Assembly: GCF_000264945.2 (NCBI RefSeq)
Contig: NZ_CP013070.1
Span: forward strand, 3,304,501-3,368,500
Direction: 5' to 3'
From: Sphingobium indicum B90A
GTDB lineage: Bacteria > Pseudomonadota > Alphaproteobacteria > Sphingomonadales > Sphingomonadaceae
DNA length: 64,000 nucleotides
The notes beneath the pieces are model-generated. The model worked only from the letters and a program-made list of their open reading frames with translations, was not told where the DNA came from and ran no database searches. Made by a program: the position numbers and the translations under genes. Numbering within the stretch: position 1 is the first letter of the stretch; each line of letters begins with the position of its first letter. Positions 17,130 to 26,528 of the stretch are shown in pieces.

Positions 17130-17141
17130 CTGCCCTTTCCA

Positions 17142-17219
17142 CCCTGAGCTTGTTTCAGGGGGCATTTCTCCAGATCGAGCCTTGGTTTTTTGGGGATGGA
17201 TGCTGAAACAAGTTCAGCA
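17142..17219. repeat. Palindromic repeat pair, family B, after ftsK
   Basis: Two related short palindromes in opposite orientation: CCCTGAGCTTGTTTCAGGG (17142-17160) and TGCTGAAACAAGTTCAGCA (17201-17219). The pattern CTGA-CTTGTTTCAG is a common sphingomonad intergenic repeat. The rest of the 250-bp gap to the nucleoside transporter (17220-17379) shows no gene; it should hold the transporter promoter. Confidence 0.7.
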
Positions 17220-17379
17220 TGACGACGAGATAAGAGCAGCAAACGCCCAGGCATCTCGACCCGAATCCATTTGCAAAATCGTAAATTTACCGGCGTAAAG
17301 CTATTGGCGTAAAGCTGCTGGCCTCCATCATGCGCGCTCTTTATGGTCGCGCCGTTCGTTCTTCCCGCGAAAGCTGTTC

Positions 17380-18702
17380 ATGCATCTTCTCATTGGCCTA
17401 GCCGGTATCGCGCTGATCCTTTCCATTGCCTTCATCCTTTCCTCCGACCGCCGCGCCATCCGCCTTCGCGTCGTCGGCGCGGCGTTCCTGTTGCAGGCGG
17501 GCATCGCGCTGCTGGTGCTCTACGTGCCCGCCGGACGCGCCGTAATCGCGGGCATGTCGCGTGGCGTGTCGAACCTGCTCGGCTATGCGCAGGCGGGGAC
17601 GGACTTCATCTTCGGTCCGCTCGCCAGGCCGGAGATCGGCGGCGCCAGCTTCGCCATCGCGGCGCTGCCGGTGATCATCTTCTTCGCCAGCCTGGTGTCT
17701 ATCCTCTACCATCTGGGCATCATGCAGCAGGTGGTGCGCTGGGTCGGCGGCGCGATCGAGAAGGTGACGGGCGTGTCCAAGGTCGAGAGCCTGTGCGCCG
17801 CCGCCAACATCTTCGTGGGGCAGAGCGAGAGTCCGCTCGTCATCCGCCCTTATCTGGCGGGCCTGACCCCGCCGCAGCTTTTCGCCGTGATGACCAGCGG
17901 CATGGCGGGCGTCGCGGGCACGATCCTGGCCGCCTATGCCTCCATGGGGATCAAGATCGACTATCTGCTGGCGGCGAGCTTCATGTCCGCGCCCGGCGGC
18001 CTGCTGATGGCGAAGATCATGATGCCCGACGAGCCGGAGCGCGAACCCGAACTCCCCCTGGGCGATCATCCCGACATCGCCCTGCCCGAAAGCCGGATCG
18101 GCGACACCGGGCCTGCCGCTCTGCTGCCGGGCGGAACCCCCGGCGAGCCGATGCCCCCCGCCACCCATGACGAGGAAAAGCCCGCCAACCTCATCATGGC
18201 GGCCGCGCAGGGCGCGCAGACCGGCGTGAAGCTGGCCGTCGCGGTCGGCGCCATGGTGCTGGCCTTCGTCGCGCTGGTGGCGCTGGCCAACGGCATACTC
18301 GGCGGCATCGGCGGCTGGTTCGGCTATCCCGACCTCAGCTTCCAGCAACTGCTCGGCCATGCCTTTTCCCCGCTCATGGTTCTGCTCAACATTCCCTGGA
18401 CGGAGGCGCAGGTGGCGGGCGGCCTGTTCGGGACCAAGGTCGTGCTCAACGAATTCGTCGCCTATATCAATCTCGGCCAGGTGCAGGGCGCGCTGTCTCC
18501 GGCGACCGTCGCCATCGTCACCTTCGCGCTGTGCGGCTTCGCCAATTTCAGCTCCATCGCGATCCAGATGGCGGTCACCGGCAATCTTGCGCCCAACCAG
18601 CGGCCGGTGATCGCCCGGCTGGGCCTGAAGGCGCTGGTCGCGGGCAGCCTTGCCAACCTCATGAGCGCGGCGCTGGCGGGCCTGATGCTCAGCCTGCGCT
18701 GA
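17380..18702 (+). CDS. Concentrative nucleoside transporter (NupC/CNT family)
   Basis: A 440-residue membrane protein of the CNT family, which imports nucleosides with a proton or sodium gradient. Hydrophobic helices fill most of the length. QSESPLVIRPYL and the SIAIQMAVTGNLAPNQRP segment near the C-terminus are the conserved substrate/cation-binding signatures. A hydrophilic insertion of about 50 residues in the middle, rich in Pro and Glu, separates the two halves and is longer than in E. coli NupC. Purine versus pyrimidine preference cannot be called. Confidence 0.9.
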   Translation: MHLLIGLAGIALILSIAFILSSDRRAIRLRVVGAAFLLQAGIALLVLYVPAGRAVIAGMSRGVSNLLGYAQAGTDFIFGPLARPEIGGASFAIAALPVIIFFASLVSILYHLGIMQQVVRWVGGAIEKVTGVSKVESLCAAANIFVGQSESPLVIRPYLAGLTPPQLFAVMTSGMAGVAGTILAAYASMGIKIDYLLAASFMSAPGGLLMAKIMMPDEPEREPELPLGDHPDIALPESRIGDTGPAALLPGGTPGEPMPPATHDEEKPANLIMAAAQGAQTGVKLAVAVGAMVLAFVALVALANGILGGIGGWFGYPDLSFQQLLGHAFSPLMVLLNIPWTEAQVAGGLFGTKVVLNEFVAYINLGQVQGALSPATVAIVTFALCGFANFSSIAIQMAVTGNLAPNQRPVIARLGLKALVAGSLANLMSAALAGLMLSLR

Positions 18703-18763
18703 TCGTTCCGACACTATAACGAAAGTTCTACCCGCAGCCTGCAAGATCGGTTATGGTTAACGC

Positions 18764-19813
18764 ATGGGGGCGATACGCATATTCGGGCTGACGGTCTTGT
18801 CGGTCCTGTGGGCGGCGCCGGCCGCGGCGCAGGCGCCGAAGCCGGGCAAGCTGGAAAGCTACAAGGACTGGACCATCGGCTGCGACAATCGCAATCGATG
18901 CGAGGCCGTGTCGCTGCTGCCCGAAGGCGGCAACTGGCCCGATGCGCCGGTGATGCTGGGCATCGTGCGAGACGCGGGGGCGGACGCCGATCCCGAAATC
19001 TGGGTCAGCCGCGCAGCCAAGGGCCGGGAGACGCTGGATTTCCTGGTGGACGGCCGCAAGATCGCCAGCGTGACGAGCGTGAACGGCGAGGCAAGCGTCC
19101 AAGGCCCGCAGGCGTCCGCGCTGGCGATCGCCATGGCGAAGGGCGGCGGCATGGAGATCCGCGCCGGCGGCAGGCGCATCGACCGGCCGTCCCTGGCCGG
19201 CTCGGCTGCCGCGCTGCGCTATATGGACGCGAAGCAGGGCAGGGCGGGGACGGTGGCGGCCCTTGTCGCAACGGGCCTGCTTGCGCGCGGCGCCGTGCGT
19301 CCTGCGCCCCCACTCCCCACGATCCGGCGGGCCGCCGTGCCCGCGGGCGCTCAGCCGCCCGCGCTCTGGCGAGAGGAACTGACGGCGCTAGGCACCTTCA
19401 CGGGTTGCGCGGATGAGATGAGGTCCGCGTCCTCTCCTCCCGAACTGCACCGATTGTCGAAGACGGAGACGCTGGTCCTGGTGCCCTGCGGTGCGGGGGC
19501 CTATAACTACACCTCCGTCCCCGTGATCGCGACCGGCATTCCTGGCCGACGCGTCTTCCGCTTCGCGGGCTTCGACTATCAGCCGGGCTGGAGCGAGGAG
19601 GCAGGCCATCCAATGCTGGTCAATGCGGACTGGGCGCCGGAAACGGCCACCCTGCAAAGCTATGCCAAGGGACGCGGCATCGGCGATTGCGGCGGCAGCG
19701 AGGCCTATGTCTGGGACGGCGCGCGCTTCCGCCTGGTCGAGGCGAGCGCGATGGGGGAATGCCGCGGCGCATGGCACTGGATCACCACCTGGTCCGCCAG
19801 GGTGACCGACTGA
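18764..19813 (+). CDS. DUF1176 domain-containing exported protein
   Basis: A 349-residue protein with a signal peptide ending near AAPAAAQAPKPG and the DUF1176 pattern: KDWTIGCDNRNRCEAVSL near the N-terminus and a C-terminal half with CADEM, LVPCGAGAYN and ECRGAWHWITTW. Conserved cysteines suggest disulfides in the periplasm. The family's function is unknown. The gene stands alone, 61 bp after the nucleoside transporter and convergent with egtD. Confidence 0.85.
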   Translation: MGAIRIFGLTVLSVLWAAPAAAQAPKPGKLESYKDWTIGCDNRNRCEAVSLLPEGGNWPDAPVMLGIVRDAGADADPEIWVSRAAKGRETLDFLVDGRKIASVTSVNGEASVQGPQASALAIAMAKGGGMEIRAGGRRIDRPSLAGSAAALRYMDAKQGRAGTVAALVATGLLARGAVRPAPPLPTIRRAAVPAGAQPPALWREELTALGTFTGCADEMRSASSPPELHRLSKTETLVLVPCGAGAYNYTSVPVIATGIPGRRVFRFAGFDYQPGWSEEAGHPMLVNADWAPETATLQSYAKGRGIGDCGGSEAYVWDGARFRLVEASAMGECRGAWHWITTWSARVTD

Positions 19814-19848
19814 GCCGCCGGAGGCTTTCCCGCCCAACGCGCACCCCG

Positions 19849-19912
19849 TGTTCCTGCGAAGGCAGCAACCCAGATCGGACGGCGGAACTGGGTTCCTGCC
19901 TTCGCAGGAACA
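19849..19912. repeat. Palindromic repeat pair, family A (imperfect)
   Basis: Two inverted copies of the family A unit TTCCTGCGAAGGCAG, the left one carrying a mismatch that breaks its inner palindrome. It is the same element as at 6407-6472 and again lies between convergent genes (DUF1176 gene and egtD). It belongs to the 318-bp gap 19814-20131, which has no gene. Confidence 0.8.
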
Positions 19913-19984
19913 GCTTTGTTCTCTCGACATGAGAGCGGGTTTCGATCGCTTGCAATTCGCCCAAAGCATCCAATCAAATGCACG

Positions 19985-20109
19985 CCGTTCGTGCTGAGCA
20001 GGGGCTGAGCGAAGTCGAAGGCCCGTATCGTAGCACCTGCGCCAGGATCGGTCCTTCATGCGCCGCTTCGACAAGCCTGTCCTGCACCTGCGAAGGGTTC
20101 AGTGAACGG
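19985..20109. repeat. Degenerate palindromic repeat, family C
   Basis: A diverged inverted pair: CCGTTCGTGCTGAGC with TCGAAG on the left, and CTTCGACAAGCCTG with TTCAGTGAACGG on the right. It matches the cleaner family C copy at 28893-28971. It fills the second half of the gap between the DUF1176 gene and egtD. Confidence 0.6.
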
Positions 20110-20131
20110 TTCCTAGTTATTGCTGGATGCT

Positions 20132-21088
20132 CTAAGCGCCCGCGAGGATCAGCGAGAACAGCCCTTCCGCGTCGCTCCATTCGCGCAGCGGCTCCCACCC
20201 GCCGGCGCGCAGCAGCAGCCTTTCGTCGCGGGCGCCATATTTATGGCTGCTCTCGGTATGGATCGTCTCCCCCTGCTCCATGCGGAAGCATTGGCCGGCG
20301 ACGTGGAAATGGAGCGGCCGCACCGCCTCCAGATGCATTTCGATGCGCGCCTTGTCGTCGTTCCAGATGGCGCGATGGACGAAGCCGTCCAGCGGCAGGT
20401 CGCCCGCCAGCTCCCGATTGATGCGCGTGATCAGGTTGAGGTTGAACGCGGCCGTGACCCCGGCGGCATCGTCATAGGCGGCGACCAGCCGGTCGCGGTC
20501 CTTGATCCGGTCCATGCCGATCAGCAGCATCGCGTCCCCGCCCAGCAGCCGCCGCATCGCCCGCAGCAGGTCGACCGCCGCATCCGGCTCCATATTGCCG
20601 ATGGTCGATCCGGGGAAGAAGCCCAGGCGCGGCAGCCCGTCGATCGCCGCCGGCAAGGCCAGTTCGCCGTTGAAGTCGCCCACCACCGGCAGGATGGGCA
20701 GGCCCGGAAAGGCCGACGCCAGTTCCGCGCTCGACGCGTGGAGGAAGTCGCCGCTGATGTCGATCGGCACATAGGCGGCCGGATCGATGGCGCGCAGCAG
20801 ATGCGGTGTCTTGCGCGAACTGCCCGCGCCGAATTCCACCACGGCCCGACCGGCGCCGACGGCGGCGGCGAAATCCGCGCCATGCCGCTCCAGCAGGGCG
20901 GTTTCCGTGCGCGTCGGATAATATTCCGGCAGGTCGGTGATCGCCTCGAACAGTTCCGATCCCCGCCGGTCGTAGAACCAGATGGGCGGCGTCGCCTTGG
21001 GCTCGCGGGACAAGCCTTCGACGATGTCGCGGCGGAAGGCCGGATCGGGAGCGCGCAGGGCCGGCGGGACATCCTCGGTCAGCAGCAT
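20132..21088 (-). CDS. egtD: L-histidine N(alpha)-methyltransferase EgtD
   Basis: A 318-residue SAM-dependent methyltransferase that makes hercynine (trimethylhistidine), the first step of ergothioneine synthesis. Family features include FYDRRGSELFEAITDLPEYYPTR in segments, the SAM loop EFGAGSSRKT, GDFNGELALP, FFPGSTIGNM and the C-terminal ESSHKYG that binds histidine. It starts 4 bp after the egtB stop, so the two form an egtBD operon in which EgtB normally uses hercynine. EgtD looks intact although its partner is frameshifted. Confidence 0.93.
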   Translation of the reverse strand: MLLTEDVPPALRAPDPAFRRDIVEGLSREPKATPPIWFYDRRGSELFEAITDLPEYYPTRTETALLERHGADFAAAVGAGRAVVEFGAGSSRKTPHLLRAIDPAAYVPIDISGDFLHASSAELASAFPGLPILPVVGDFNGELALPAAIDGLPRLGFFPGSTIGNMEPDAAVDLLRAMRRLLGGDAMLLIGMDRIKDRDRLVAAYDDAAGVTAAFNLNLITRINRELAGDLPLDGFVHRAIWNDDKARIEMHLEAVRPLHFHVAGQCFRMEQGETIHTESSHKYGARDERLLLRAGGWEPLREWSDAEGLFSLILAGA

Positions 21089-21092
21089 CGCG

Positions 21093-22360
21093 TCACAGAT
21101 CCTTCGCCAGCCGCAGCCCGGTGAACTGCCAGCGTTGATGGGGGTAGAAGAAATTGCGGTAGCTGGGCCGCATATGGCCGCGCGGCGTGGCGCAACTGCC
21201 GCCCTTCAGCACGAACTGCCCGGACATGAACTTGCCGTTATATTCGCCCACCGCGCCTTCGGCGGCGCGGAAACCGGGATGGGGGCGATAGGCGCTGCCC
21301 GTCCATTCCCACACGTCGCCGTACATCTGCGTCAGCGCGGAGCCTCCGTCCGCGGCGCGGGGGCGGGGGCAGGCGGAGCCGTCCAACTGGTTGCCGCTGG
21401 TCGGCGCGACGTTCAGGGCGGCGCTTTCCCATTCCGCCTCGGTCGGCAGGCGCGCGCCCGCCCATCGGGCATAGGCGTCCGCCTCATAGAGGCTGACATG
21501 GCTGACCGGCGCGGCGGGATTGACCGGCTTGCGCCCGTCCAGGCCGAAGCGTGTCCAGCCCTGATCGCCCCGCCGCCAGTAAAGCGGCGCCTCTATCCGT
21601 TCGGCCTGCACCCAGGCCCAGCCGTCCGACAGCCAAAGGGCGGCGTCGGCATAGCCGCCATCCTCGATGAAGGCGATCCACTCGCCATTGGTTATCAGCC
21701 GGTGCGCCAGGGCATGGGGGTGCAGCACCGTCTTGTGGCGGGGCGTCTCGCAATCGAAGGCGAAGTCGCTTTTGCCGTCATCGCCGATCTCGACCAATCC
21801 CTGCCGACCCTCGATCCAGTGGAGGGGCCCGGCAGCGGCGCGGGCAGTGCGTTGGGCGCGTCGTAGAGCGCGGGTTCCAGCGGGTTCAGCGACAGCAGAT
21901 GCTGCACGTCGGTGAGCATCAGTTCCTGATGTTGCTGCTCATGGTGGAGGCCCAGCAGCACCAGCGCCTGCGCATCGGGCATCAGCATCGGCAGGGCGGC
22001 GGCCAGCGCCCTGTCGACATGGGCGCGATAGGCGCGGATTTCCTCCAGCGTCGGGCGGGTGAGCATGCCCCGCATCGGCCGGGCGTGGCGTGGGCCTTCG
22101 GCCTCATAATAGCTGTTGAACAGATAGGCGTAATGCGGATCGAAGGGCGCGTAGCCCGGCACATGGTCGCGCAGGACGAAGCATTCGAAGAACCAGCTCA
22201 CATGCGCCAGGTGCCATTTGGCGGGGGACGCGTCGGGCATGGACTGGACCGTCGCATCCGCGTCCGACAGCGGCGCGGCGAGCGCTTCGCTCAATCCCCG
22301 GACCTCGCGATAGCGGGTGACGAGGTCGATCTGGCCCGGTGCTGTCCGGCTTCTTGCCAT
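21093..22360 (-). pseudogene. egtB: Ergothioneine sulfoxide synthase EgtB, single-base frameshift
   Basis: EgtB joins hercynine to a thiol using iron and oxygen. The first 185 or so residues (from 22360) give the DinB-like domain with WHLAHVSWFFE and the HxxxHxE iron site HEQQHQE. The remaining two thirds continue in another frame as the FGE-sulfatase-type domain, ending in GSCATPRGHMRPSYRN and FTGLRLAKDL. The switch falls at the G-run 21824-21827: one extra base there would read through LPGPLHWIEGRQGLVEIGD and give one frame of 422 residues, the normal length. The gap is thus a one-base loss, either a real mutation or a homopolymer sequencing error. Everything else, including spacing to egtD, is intact. 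Confidence 0.85.
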
Positions 22361-22511
22361 GCATGCCCCTTCGATACGGTTGCGCCGCTCTCACGGAATA
22401 ATCGCATGAAGGGGCGGATCGGTTCCGGCCCGGCCTTTGGCCATATTGCTTGTCGGGACGATGGGAATGGCTGGACAAGGCGGCGCCGCTTGCCCAAATG
22501 ATGAGCCTGTC

Positions 22512-23768
22512 ATGACCAAGCGCATCCTTCTCATCGTTTCGGGCGGCATCGCCGCCTACAAGTCGCTGGAACTGGTGCGGCTGCTGCGCAGGCGCGGCAT
22601 CGCGGTGCGGGCGGTGCTGACGGAAAGCGCGCAGAAATTGGTGACGCCGCTGTCGCTGGGCGTGCTGACGGAGGATCATGTCTATGGCGACATGTTCGAC
22701 CTCAAGGAAGAACGCGAGATCGGCCATATCCAGCTTTCGCGGCAGGCCGACCTGGTGGTGGTCGCGCCCGCGACGGCGAATATCCTGGCCAGGATGGCGG
22801 GCGGCATTGCCGACGATCTGGCGACGACGCTGCTGCTGGCGACCGACAAGCCGGTGCTCGCCGTCCCCGCCATGAACGTGCGCATGTGGCATCATGCCGC
22901 GACCCGGCGGAACGTCGCGCAACTCAAGGCCGACGGCGTGCATGTGATGGAGCCGGACAGCGGGGAGATGGCCTGCGGCGAATTCGGCAAGGGCCGCCTG
23001 CCCGATCCGGAGGCGATCGCGGCGGAAGTGGAGCGGCTGCTCGCCCGGCCGCCCGCCGCCGATCCGCTTGCCGGGCAGCCGGATTTCGAGGCGGCCGATG
23101 CGCCGCTCGCGGGACGGCATGTGCTGGTGACGGCCGGGCCGACGCATGAGCCGATCGACCCGGTCCGCTACATCGCCAACCGATCCTCCGGTAAGCAGGG
23201 CTTCGCCATCGCGGCGGCGGCGGCGCGGGCCGGGGCGCGGGTGACCTTGGTGGCGGGGCCTGTGCATCTGCCCACGCCGCCCGGCGTCACCCGCGTGGAT
23301 GTGGAGACGGCGCGGGAGATGCTGGCCGCCGTAGAGCAGGCCTTGCCCGCCGATGCCGCGATCATGGTGGCGGCCGTGGCCGACTGGCGCGCGGCCGACG
23401 CGGCTGATCAGAAGCTGAAAAAGGATGGATCGGGGAAGCCGGCGCCCCTCGCCCTGGTGGAAAATCCCGATATTCTCGCCACTCTGGGCAGGCATGCGAA
23501 GCGTCCCGGCCTGCTGGTCGGCTTTGCCGCCGAAACGCAGAAGATCGCCGAACATGCGCAGGCTAAGCTGGCGCGCAAGGGGGCCGACTGGATCGTCGCC
23601 AATGACGTGTCCGGCCCACCCGGCTCAAGCGTGATGGGCGGCGATTCCAACAGCGTGCACATCGTTTCGAAGGACGGCGTCGAAAGCTGGGACCATCTGC
23701 CCAAGGATGCCGTCGCCACCCGCCTGATAGAAAAGGTCGCCCATGTCCTCTCCGCTTCCGCCCATTGA
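22512..23768 (+). CDS. coaBC: Bifunctional CoaBC (phosphopantothenoylcysteine synthase/decarboxylase)
   Basis: A 418-residue fusion protein making 4'-phosphopantetheine for CoA. The N-terminal flavin decarboxylase CoaC shows [33 protein letters not shown] and the catalytic cysteine in [12 protein letters not shown]. The C-terminal CoaB ligase has [30 protein letters not shown] and the KLKK lysines. The start [12 protein letters not shown] at 22512 is chosen from family length; the 25-codon upstream extension is not conserved. The 3' end overlaps dut by 26 bp. Together with coaE and panC it is the third CoA-pathway gene here. Confidence 0.95.
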   Translation: MTKRILLIVSGGIAAYKSLELVRLLRRRGIAVRAVLTESAQKLVTPLSLGVLTEDHVYGDMFDLKEEREIGHIQLSRQADLVVVAPATANILARMAGGIADDLATTLLLATDKPVLAVPAMNVRMWHHAATRRNVAQLKADGVHVMEPDSGEMACGEFGKGRLPDPEAIAAEVERLLARPPAADPLAGQPDFEAADAPLAGRHVLVTAGPTHEPIDPVRYIANRSSGKQGFAIAAAAARAGARVTLVAGPVHLPTPPGVTRVDVETAREMLAAVEQALPADAAIMVAAVADWRAADAADQKLKKDGSGKPAPLALVENPDILATLGRHAKRPGLLVGFAAETQKIAEHAQAKLARKGADWIVANDVSGPPGSSVMGGDSNSVHIVSKDGVESWDHLPKDAVATRLIEKVAHVLSASAH

Positions 23769-24207
23769 AATCCGCCTGAAGCGCTTGCCCCATGGCCGGG
23801 GCCTGCCGGCGCCGGCCTATGCCACGGCGCATGCGGCGGGGATGGACGTCGTGTCGGCGGAGGACGTCATCCTGGCGCCGGGCGGCCGGCATGCGGTCGC
23901 GACGGGTTTCGCCATGGCCATCCCGGAAGGCTATGAGGTGCAGGTGCGGCCGCGCTCCGGCCTGGCGCTGAACCATGGGATCAGCCTGCCCAACACGCCC
24001 GGCACGATCGACGCGGACTATCGGGGCGAGTTGAAGGTCATATTGATCAATCTGGGCGAGGAACCCTTCGTGATCGCGCGGGGCGACCGGATCGCGCAAC
24101 TGGTCGCCGCGCCGGTGCAGGCGGCGCGCTTCGCCGAAGTCGAGGAACTGGACGAGACGGTCAGGGGCGCTGGCGGCTTCGGGTCGACGGGGGTGCGCGC
24201 CCGATGA
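23743..24207 (+). CDS. dut: dUTP diphosphatase
   Basis: A 154-residue trimeric dUTPase that keeps uracil out of DNA and supplies dUMP. All five motifs are present: [10 protein letters not shown] (I), [11 protein letters not shown] (II), [17 protein letters not shown] with the catalytic Asp (III), RGDRIAQLV (IV) and the C-terminal [10 protein letters not shown] (V). It overlaps coaBC by 26 bp and its stop overlaps the start of the ThiF-like gene by 4 bp, so this is a tightly coupled operon. Confidence 0.96.
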   Translation: MSSPLPPIEIRLKRLPHGRGLPAPAYATAHAAGMDVVSAEDVILAPGGRHAVATGFAMAIPEGYEVQVRPRSGLALNHGISLPNTPGTIDADYRGELKVILINLGEEPFVIARGDRIAQLVAAPVQAARFAEVEELDETVRGAGGFGSTGVRAR

Positions 24208-24980
24208 CGCCCCTGCCCCTCACGGACGATCAGCTTGAGCGCTATGCCCGGCATATCGTGCTCAAGGAGATCGGCGGCGCGGGGCAGGCGCGGCTGCTGT
24301 CCGCCGATGTGGCGATCATCGGCGCGGGCGGGATCGGCAGCCCGGCCATCCTCTATCTTGCGGCGGCGGGCGTCGGCACGATCCGGGTGATAGACGACGA
24401 TGCGGTCGCCCTCTCCAATCTCCAGCGGCAGGTTCTGTTCGGCACCGCCGAAATCGGCGCGGCGAAGGCCGAAAGCGCGATGGCGGCGGTTGCGCGGCTC
24501 AATCCCGACGTGAAGCTGATCCCGATCAACGCCCGCATCGATGCAGGCAATGCCGCGCTGATGCTGCGGGATGCCGATGTCGTGCTGGACGGCTGCGACA
24601 GTTTCGCCACCCGGCTGGCGGTGGCCGATTGCACGCAGAAGCTGCGGATTCCGCTCGTCTCGGCGGCTGTCGGGCCGTTCGAGGGGCAGTTGGCGACCTA
24701 TCGCGGCTGGGAAGCGGGCAAGCCCTGCTATCGCTGCCTCGTCGGCTCGCCGGAGGACGCGCCGGAGCGGAACTGTTCCGAAACCGGCGTGATCGGCGCG
24801 CTGACGGGCGTGATGGGCAGCCTGGCGGCGCTGGAGGTGATCCGCGCCCTGGTTCCCTTTGGCGAGGATATGGCGGGGCGCCTGCTGCTCGCCGACCTGT
24901 TGTCGATGCGGTTTCGCACCGTGGCCGTGCCGAAGGATCCCGCCTGCCGGTGTTGCGCCGTGGAACTATGCGCGAGCTGA
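24204..24980 (+). CDS. HesA/MoeB/ThiF-family E1-like adenylyltransferase
   Basis: A 258-residue ATP-dependent activator of a ubiquitin-like sulfur carrier (MoaD or ThiS). The Rossmann ATP site is [19 protein letters not shown], followed by [16 protein letters not shown] and DGCDSFATR. Two Cys pairs, CYRC and CRCC, form the structural zinc site. No rhodanese domain is fused. Whether it serves molybdopterin or thiamine cannot be decided from context, since no moa or thi gene is nearby. The adjacent DsrE-like gene overlaps its end. Confidence 0.9.
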   Translation: MTPLPLTDDQLERYARHIVLKEIGGAGQARLLSADVAIIGAGGIGSPAILYLAAAGVGTIRVIDDDAVALSNLQRQVLFGTAEIGAAKAESAMAAVARLNPDVKLIPINARIDAGNAALMLRDADVVLDGCDSFATRLAVADCTQKLRIPLVSAAVGPFEGQLATYRGWEAGKPCYRCLVGSPEDAPERNCSETGVIGALTGVMGSLAALEVIRALVPFGEDMAGRLLLADLLSMRFRTVAVPKDPACRCCAVELCAS

Positions 24981-25333
24981 GGATCGTCGTCGCGACGGCG
25001 GATGCCGAGCGGCTGCGCGGCGCATTGGTGATCGCTGCGGCTCAGGCGGCGCTGGGCGGCGGCGCGGCGGTGTTCCTGCAACTGGATGCGGTGGGATTGC
25101 TGCGCATGCCCGTGGAAGCGCCCCGCGACGAAGCGCATCGGGCTGCGGGGCTGCCTTCGCTGGCGATGGTGATCGAAGAGGCGCTGGGATTGGGCGTCAC
25201 CCTGCTCGCCTGCCAGAGCGGACTTGCGCTGTGCGGAATGACTGCCGATGATCTGCCCAAGGGCGTCGAGGTCGGCGGGCCGGTCGGATTCCTGCAACAG
25301 ACCGGCGAAGAGGCCCGACTGATCCTTGCCTGA
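24968..25333 (+). CDS. DsrE-family protein
   Basis: A 121-residue DsrE/DsrF-like protein starting [20 protein letters not shown]. The family contains sulfur-transfer proteins and peroxiredoxin-like proteins. A cysteine occurs in LLACQSGLALCGM, near the position of the active cysteine in sulfur-transfer members, and both Cys could be redox active. The start at 24968 overlaps the ThiF-like gene by 13 bp, so a sulfur-relay partnership with that E1-like enzyme is reasonable. Role not proven. Confidence 0.75.
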   Translation: MRELRIVVATADAERLRGALVIAAAQAALGGGAAVFLQLDAVGLLRMPVEAPRDEAHRAAGLPSLAMVIEEALGLGVTLLACQSGLALCGMTADDLPKGVEVGGPVGFLQQTGEEARLILA

Positions 25334-25482
25334 AGGCGTGGAACCACCGCCCTGCCGCCGATCCTTGGGGCGCATGATCAAAACAGACGGCCAATTCGTT
25401 GCATGGCAGGAACGATCGGGTTCACAGCGGGTTCAAGCCCTGCCACCTACACTCCTCATCCTGAACAACCGGAGATGATCGC

Positions 25483-26136
25483 ATGAAGCGCATGTTTGCG
25501 CCCCACGGCCTGACGCTGGCTGCCCTGACCCTTGCCGTCGCGCCCTTTGCGGCGCCGATGATGCCGGCCGCCGCGCAGGCGGGCCAGTCGGACCTGTCCA
25601 GAGTCAACGCCTATATCCGCGCCGTCACCACCATGATCGCCGATTTCGCCCAGACCGACCGCAACGGCCAGACGCTGACCGGCCGGCTTACGATCAAGCA
25701 GCCGGGCAAGATCCGTTTCCAATATCAGAAGGGCGTGCCTTTGCTGATCGTGGGCGACGGCAAGGCGCTGACCATGATCGATTATGAGGTGCGCCAGGTG
25801 CAGCGCTGGCCGATCGGCAATTCGCCGCTGGGCGCGCTGATCGATCCCAACAAGGATCTGTCGAAATTCGGCAAGGTGATCCAGACCGGCGATCCGACCG
25901 TTCTGTCCGTCCAGGCGCGCGACCCCAGGCGGCCCGAATATGGCACCATCACCATGATCTTCAAACGCGATGCGGGCAGCCCGGCGGGCCTTCAGCTTTA
26001 CGGCTGGGTGGCGCTGGATTCGCAGAACAACCGGACGGCGGTGAAGCTCAGCAACCAGCGCTATGGCGTGCCGGTGGCCGATTCCGCCTTCCGCTGGACC
26101 GATCCGCGACCCAAGGGACGCTCGGCCGGCGGCTAA
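25483..26136 (+). CDS. lolA: Outer-membrane lipoprotein carrier protein LolA
   Basis: A 217-residue periplasmic chaperone that ferries lipoproteins from LolCDE to the outer membrane. A signal peptide ends around PAAAQAGQSD. FAQTDRNGQTLTGRLTIKQP and GKIRFQYQKGVPLLIVGDG are the LolA core, and residues before the end form the usual basic tail. GGAG lies at a good distance from the ATG at 25483. It is followed by a gap that includes an intrinsic terminator and a long stem-loop element. Confidence 0.92.
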   Translation: MKRMFAPHGLTLAALTLAVAPFAAPMMPAAAQAGQSDLSRVNAYIRAVTTMIADFAQTDRNGQTLTGRLTIKQPGKIRFQYQKGVPLLIVGDGKALTMIDYEVRQVQRWPIGNSPLGALIDPNKDLSKFGKVIQTGDPTVLSVQARDPRRPEYGTITMIFKRDAGSPAGLQLYGWVALDSQNNRTAVKLSNQRYGVPVADSAFRWTDPRPKGRSAGG

Positions 26137-26299
26137 ACGGGCCACAGGCGCGACGGGCCGAAAACTTTTCGGAATCGTTCATCTGAGGCTCATATCCCGG
26201 ACCCTAAAAGGAACTCCACGGCGAGAGACGAAACCGGGATTTCCCCCCTGTTACCCGGAACCCCGCTCCCGCCGCAAAGCGCTTCAAGGGCGCGATCGA

Positions 26300-26335
26300 G
26301 GCCCCCGTTCCATGCCCCCGGAGCGGGGGCCTTTT
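26300..26335 (+). terminator. Intrinsic terminator after lolA (possible small RNA end)
   Basis: GGCCCCCG (26300-26307) and CGGGGGCC (26324-26331) form an eight-pair stem with a 16-base loop and four T residues. It lies 164 bp after lolA, which is far for a simple lolA terminator. The stretch 26180-26335 might therefore encode a small RNA, but no promoter or family is recognised. Confidence 0.7.
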
Positions 26336-26476
26336 CGTTTGGGCCGGAATTTGGCCAGGCCGGGCTGCAATAGCGGCTTTCTGCGCTTCCGGTGCTCACG
26401 ACCTTCAAGGTCGCTGCGCGCCGGTTCTGGAAATCCACTATTTTCGCTCCGCCCTGGCCAAATTCCGGCCCAAACG
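26336..26476. repeat. Long stem-loop element with shared core (copy 1)
   Basis: Perfect 24-bp arms at 26336-26359 and 26453-26476 (CGTTTGGGCCGGAATTTGGC and its complement at the ends). They enclose a core of about 70 bp (26385-26455) that starts GCTTCCGGTGCTCACG, contains the palindromic ACCTTCAAGGT, continues GCTGCGC and ends with a TATTTTCG-CCGCCCT segment. A second copy with an almost identical core but different arms lies at 54033-54204. It starts right after the terminator T-run at 26335. Confidence 0.8.
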
Positions 26477-26528
26477 GTCACATCCTTGCGCCCTTGCGCC
26501 GGGCGGCGGAGACTCCTAGTGGATCAGC

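Noticed and set aside
14478..17165. An 895-codon minus-strand frame opposite ftsK
   Set aside because: Low-complexity Arg/His/Gln content; ftsK on the plus strand is unambiguous.
25398..25440. A GGAAC motif followed at 16-17 bases by GGTT upstream of lolA, resembling an EcfG general-stress promoter
   Set aside because: The -10 half does not match CGTT well and such short motifs are common in GC-rich DNA.
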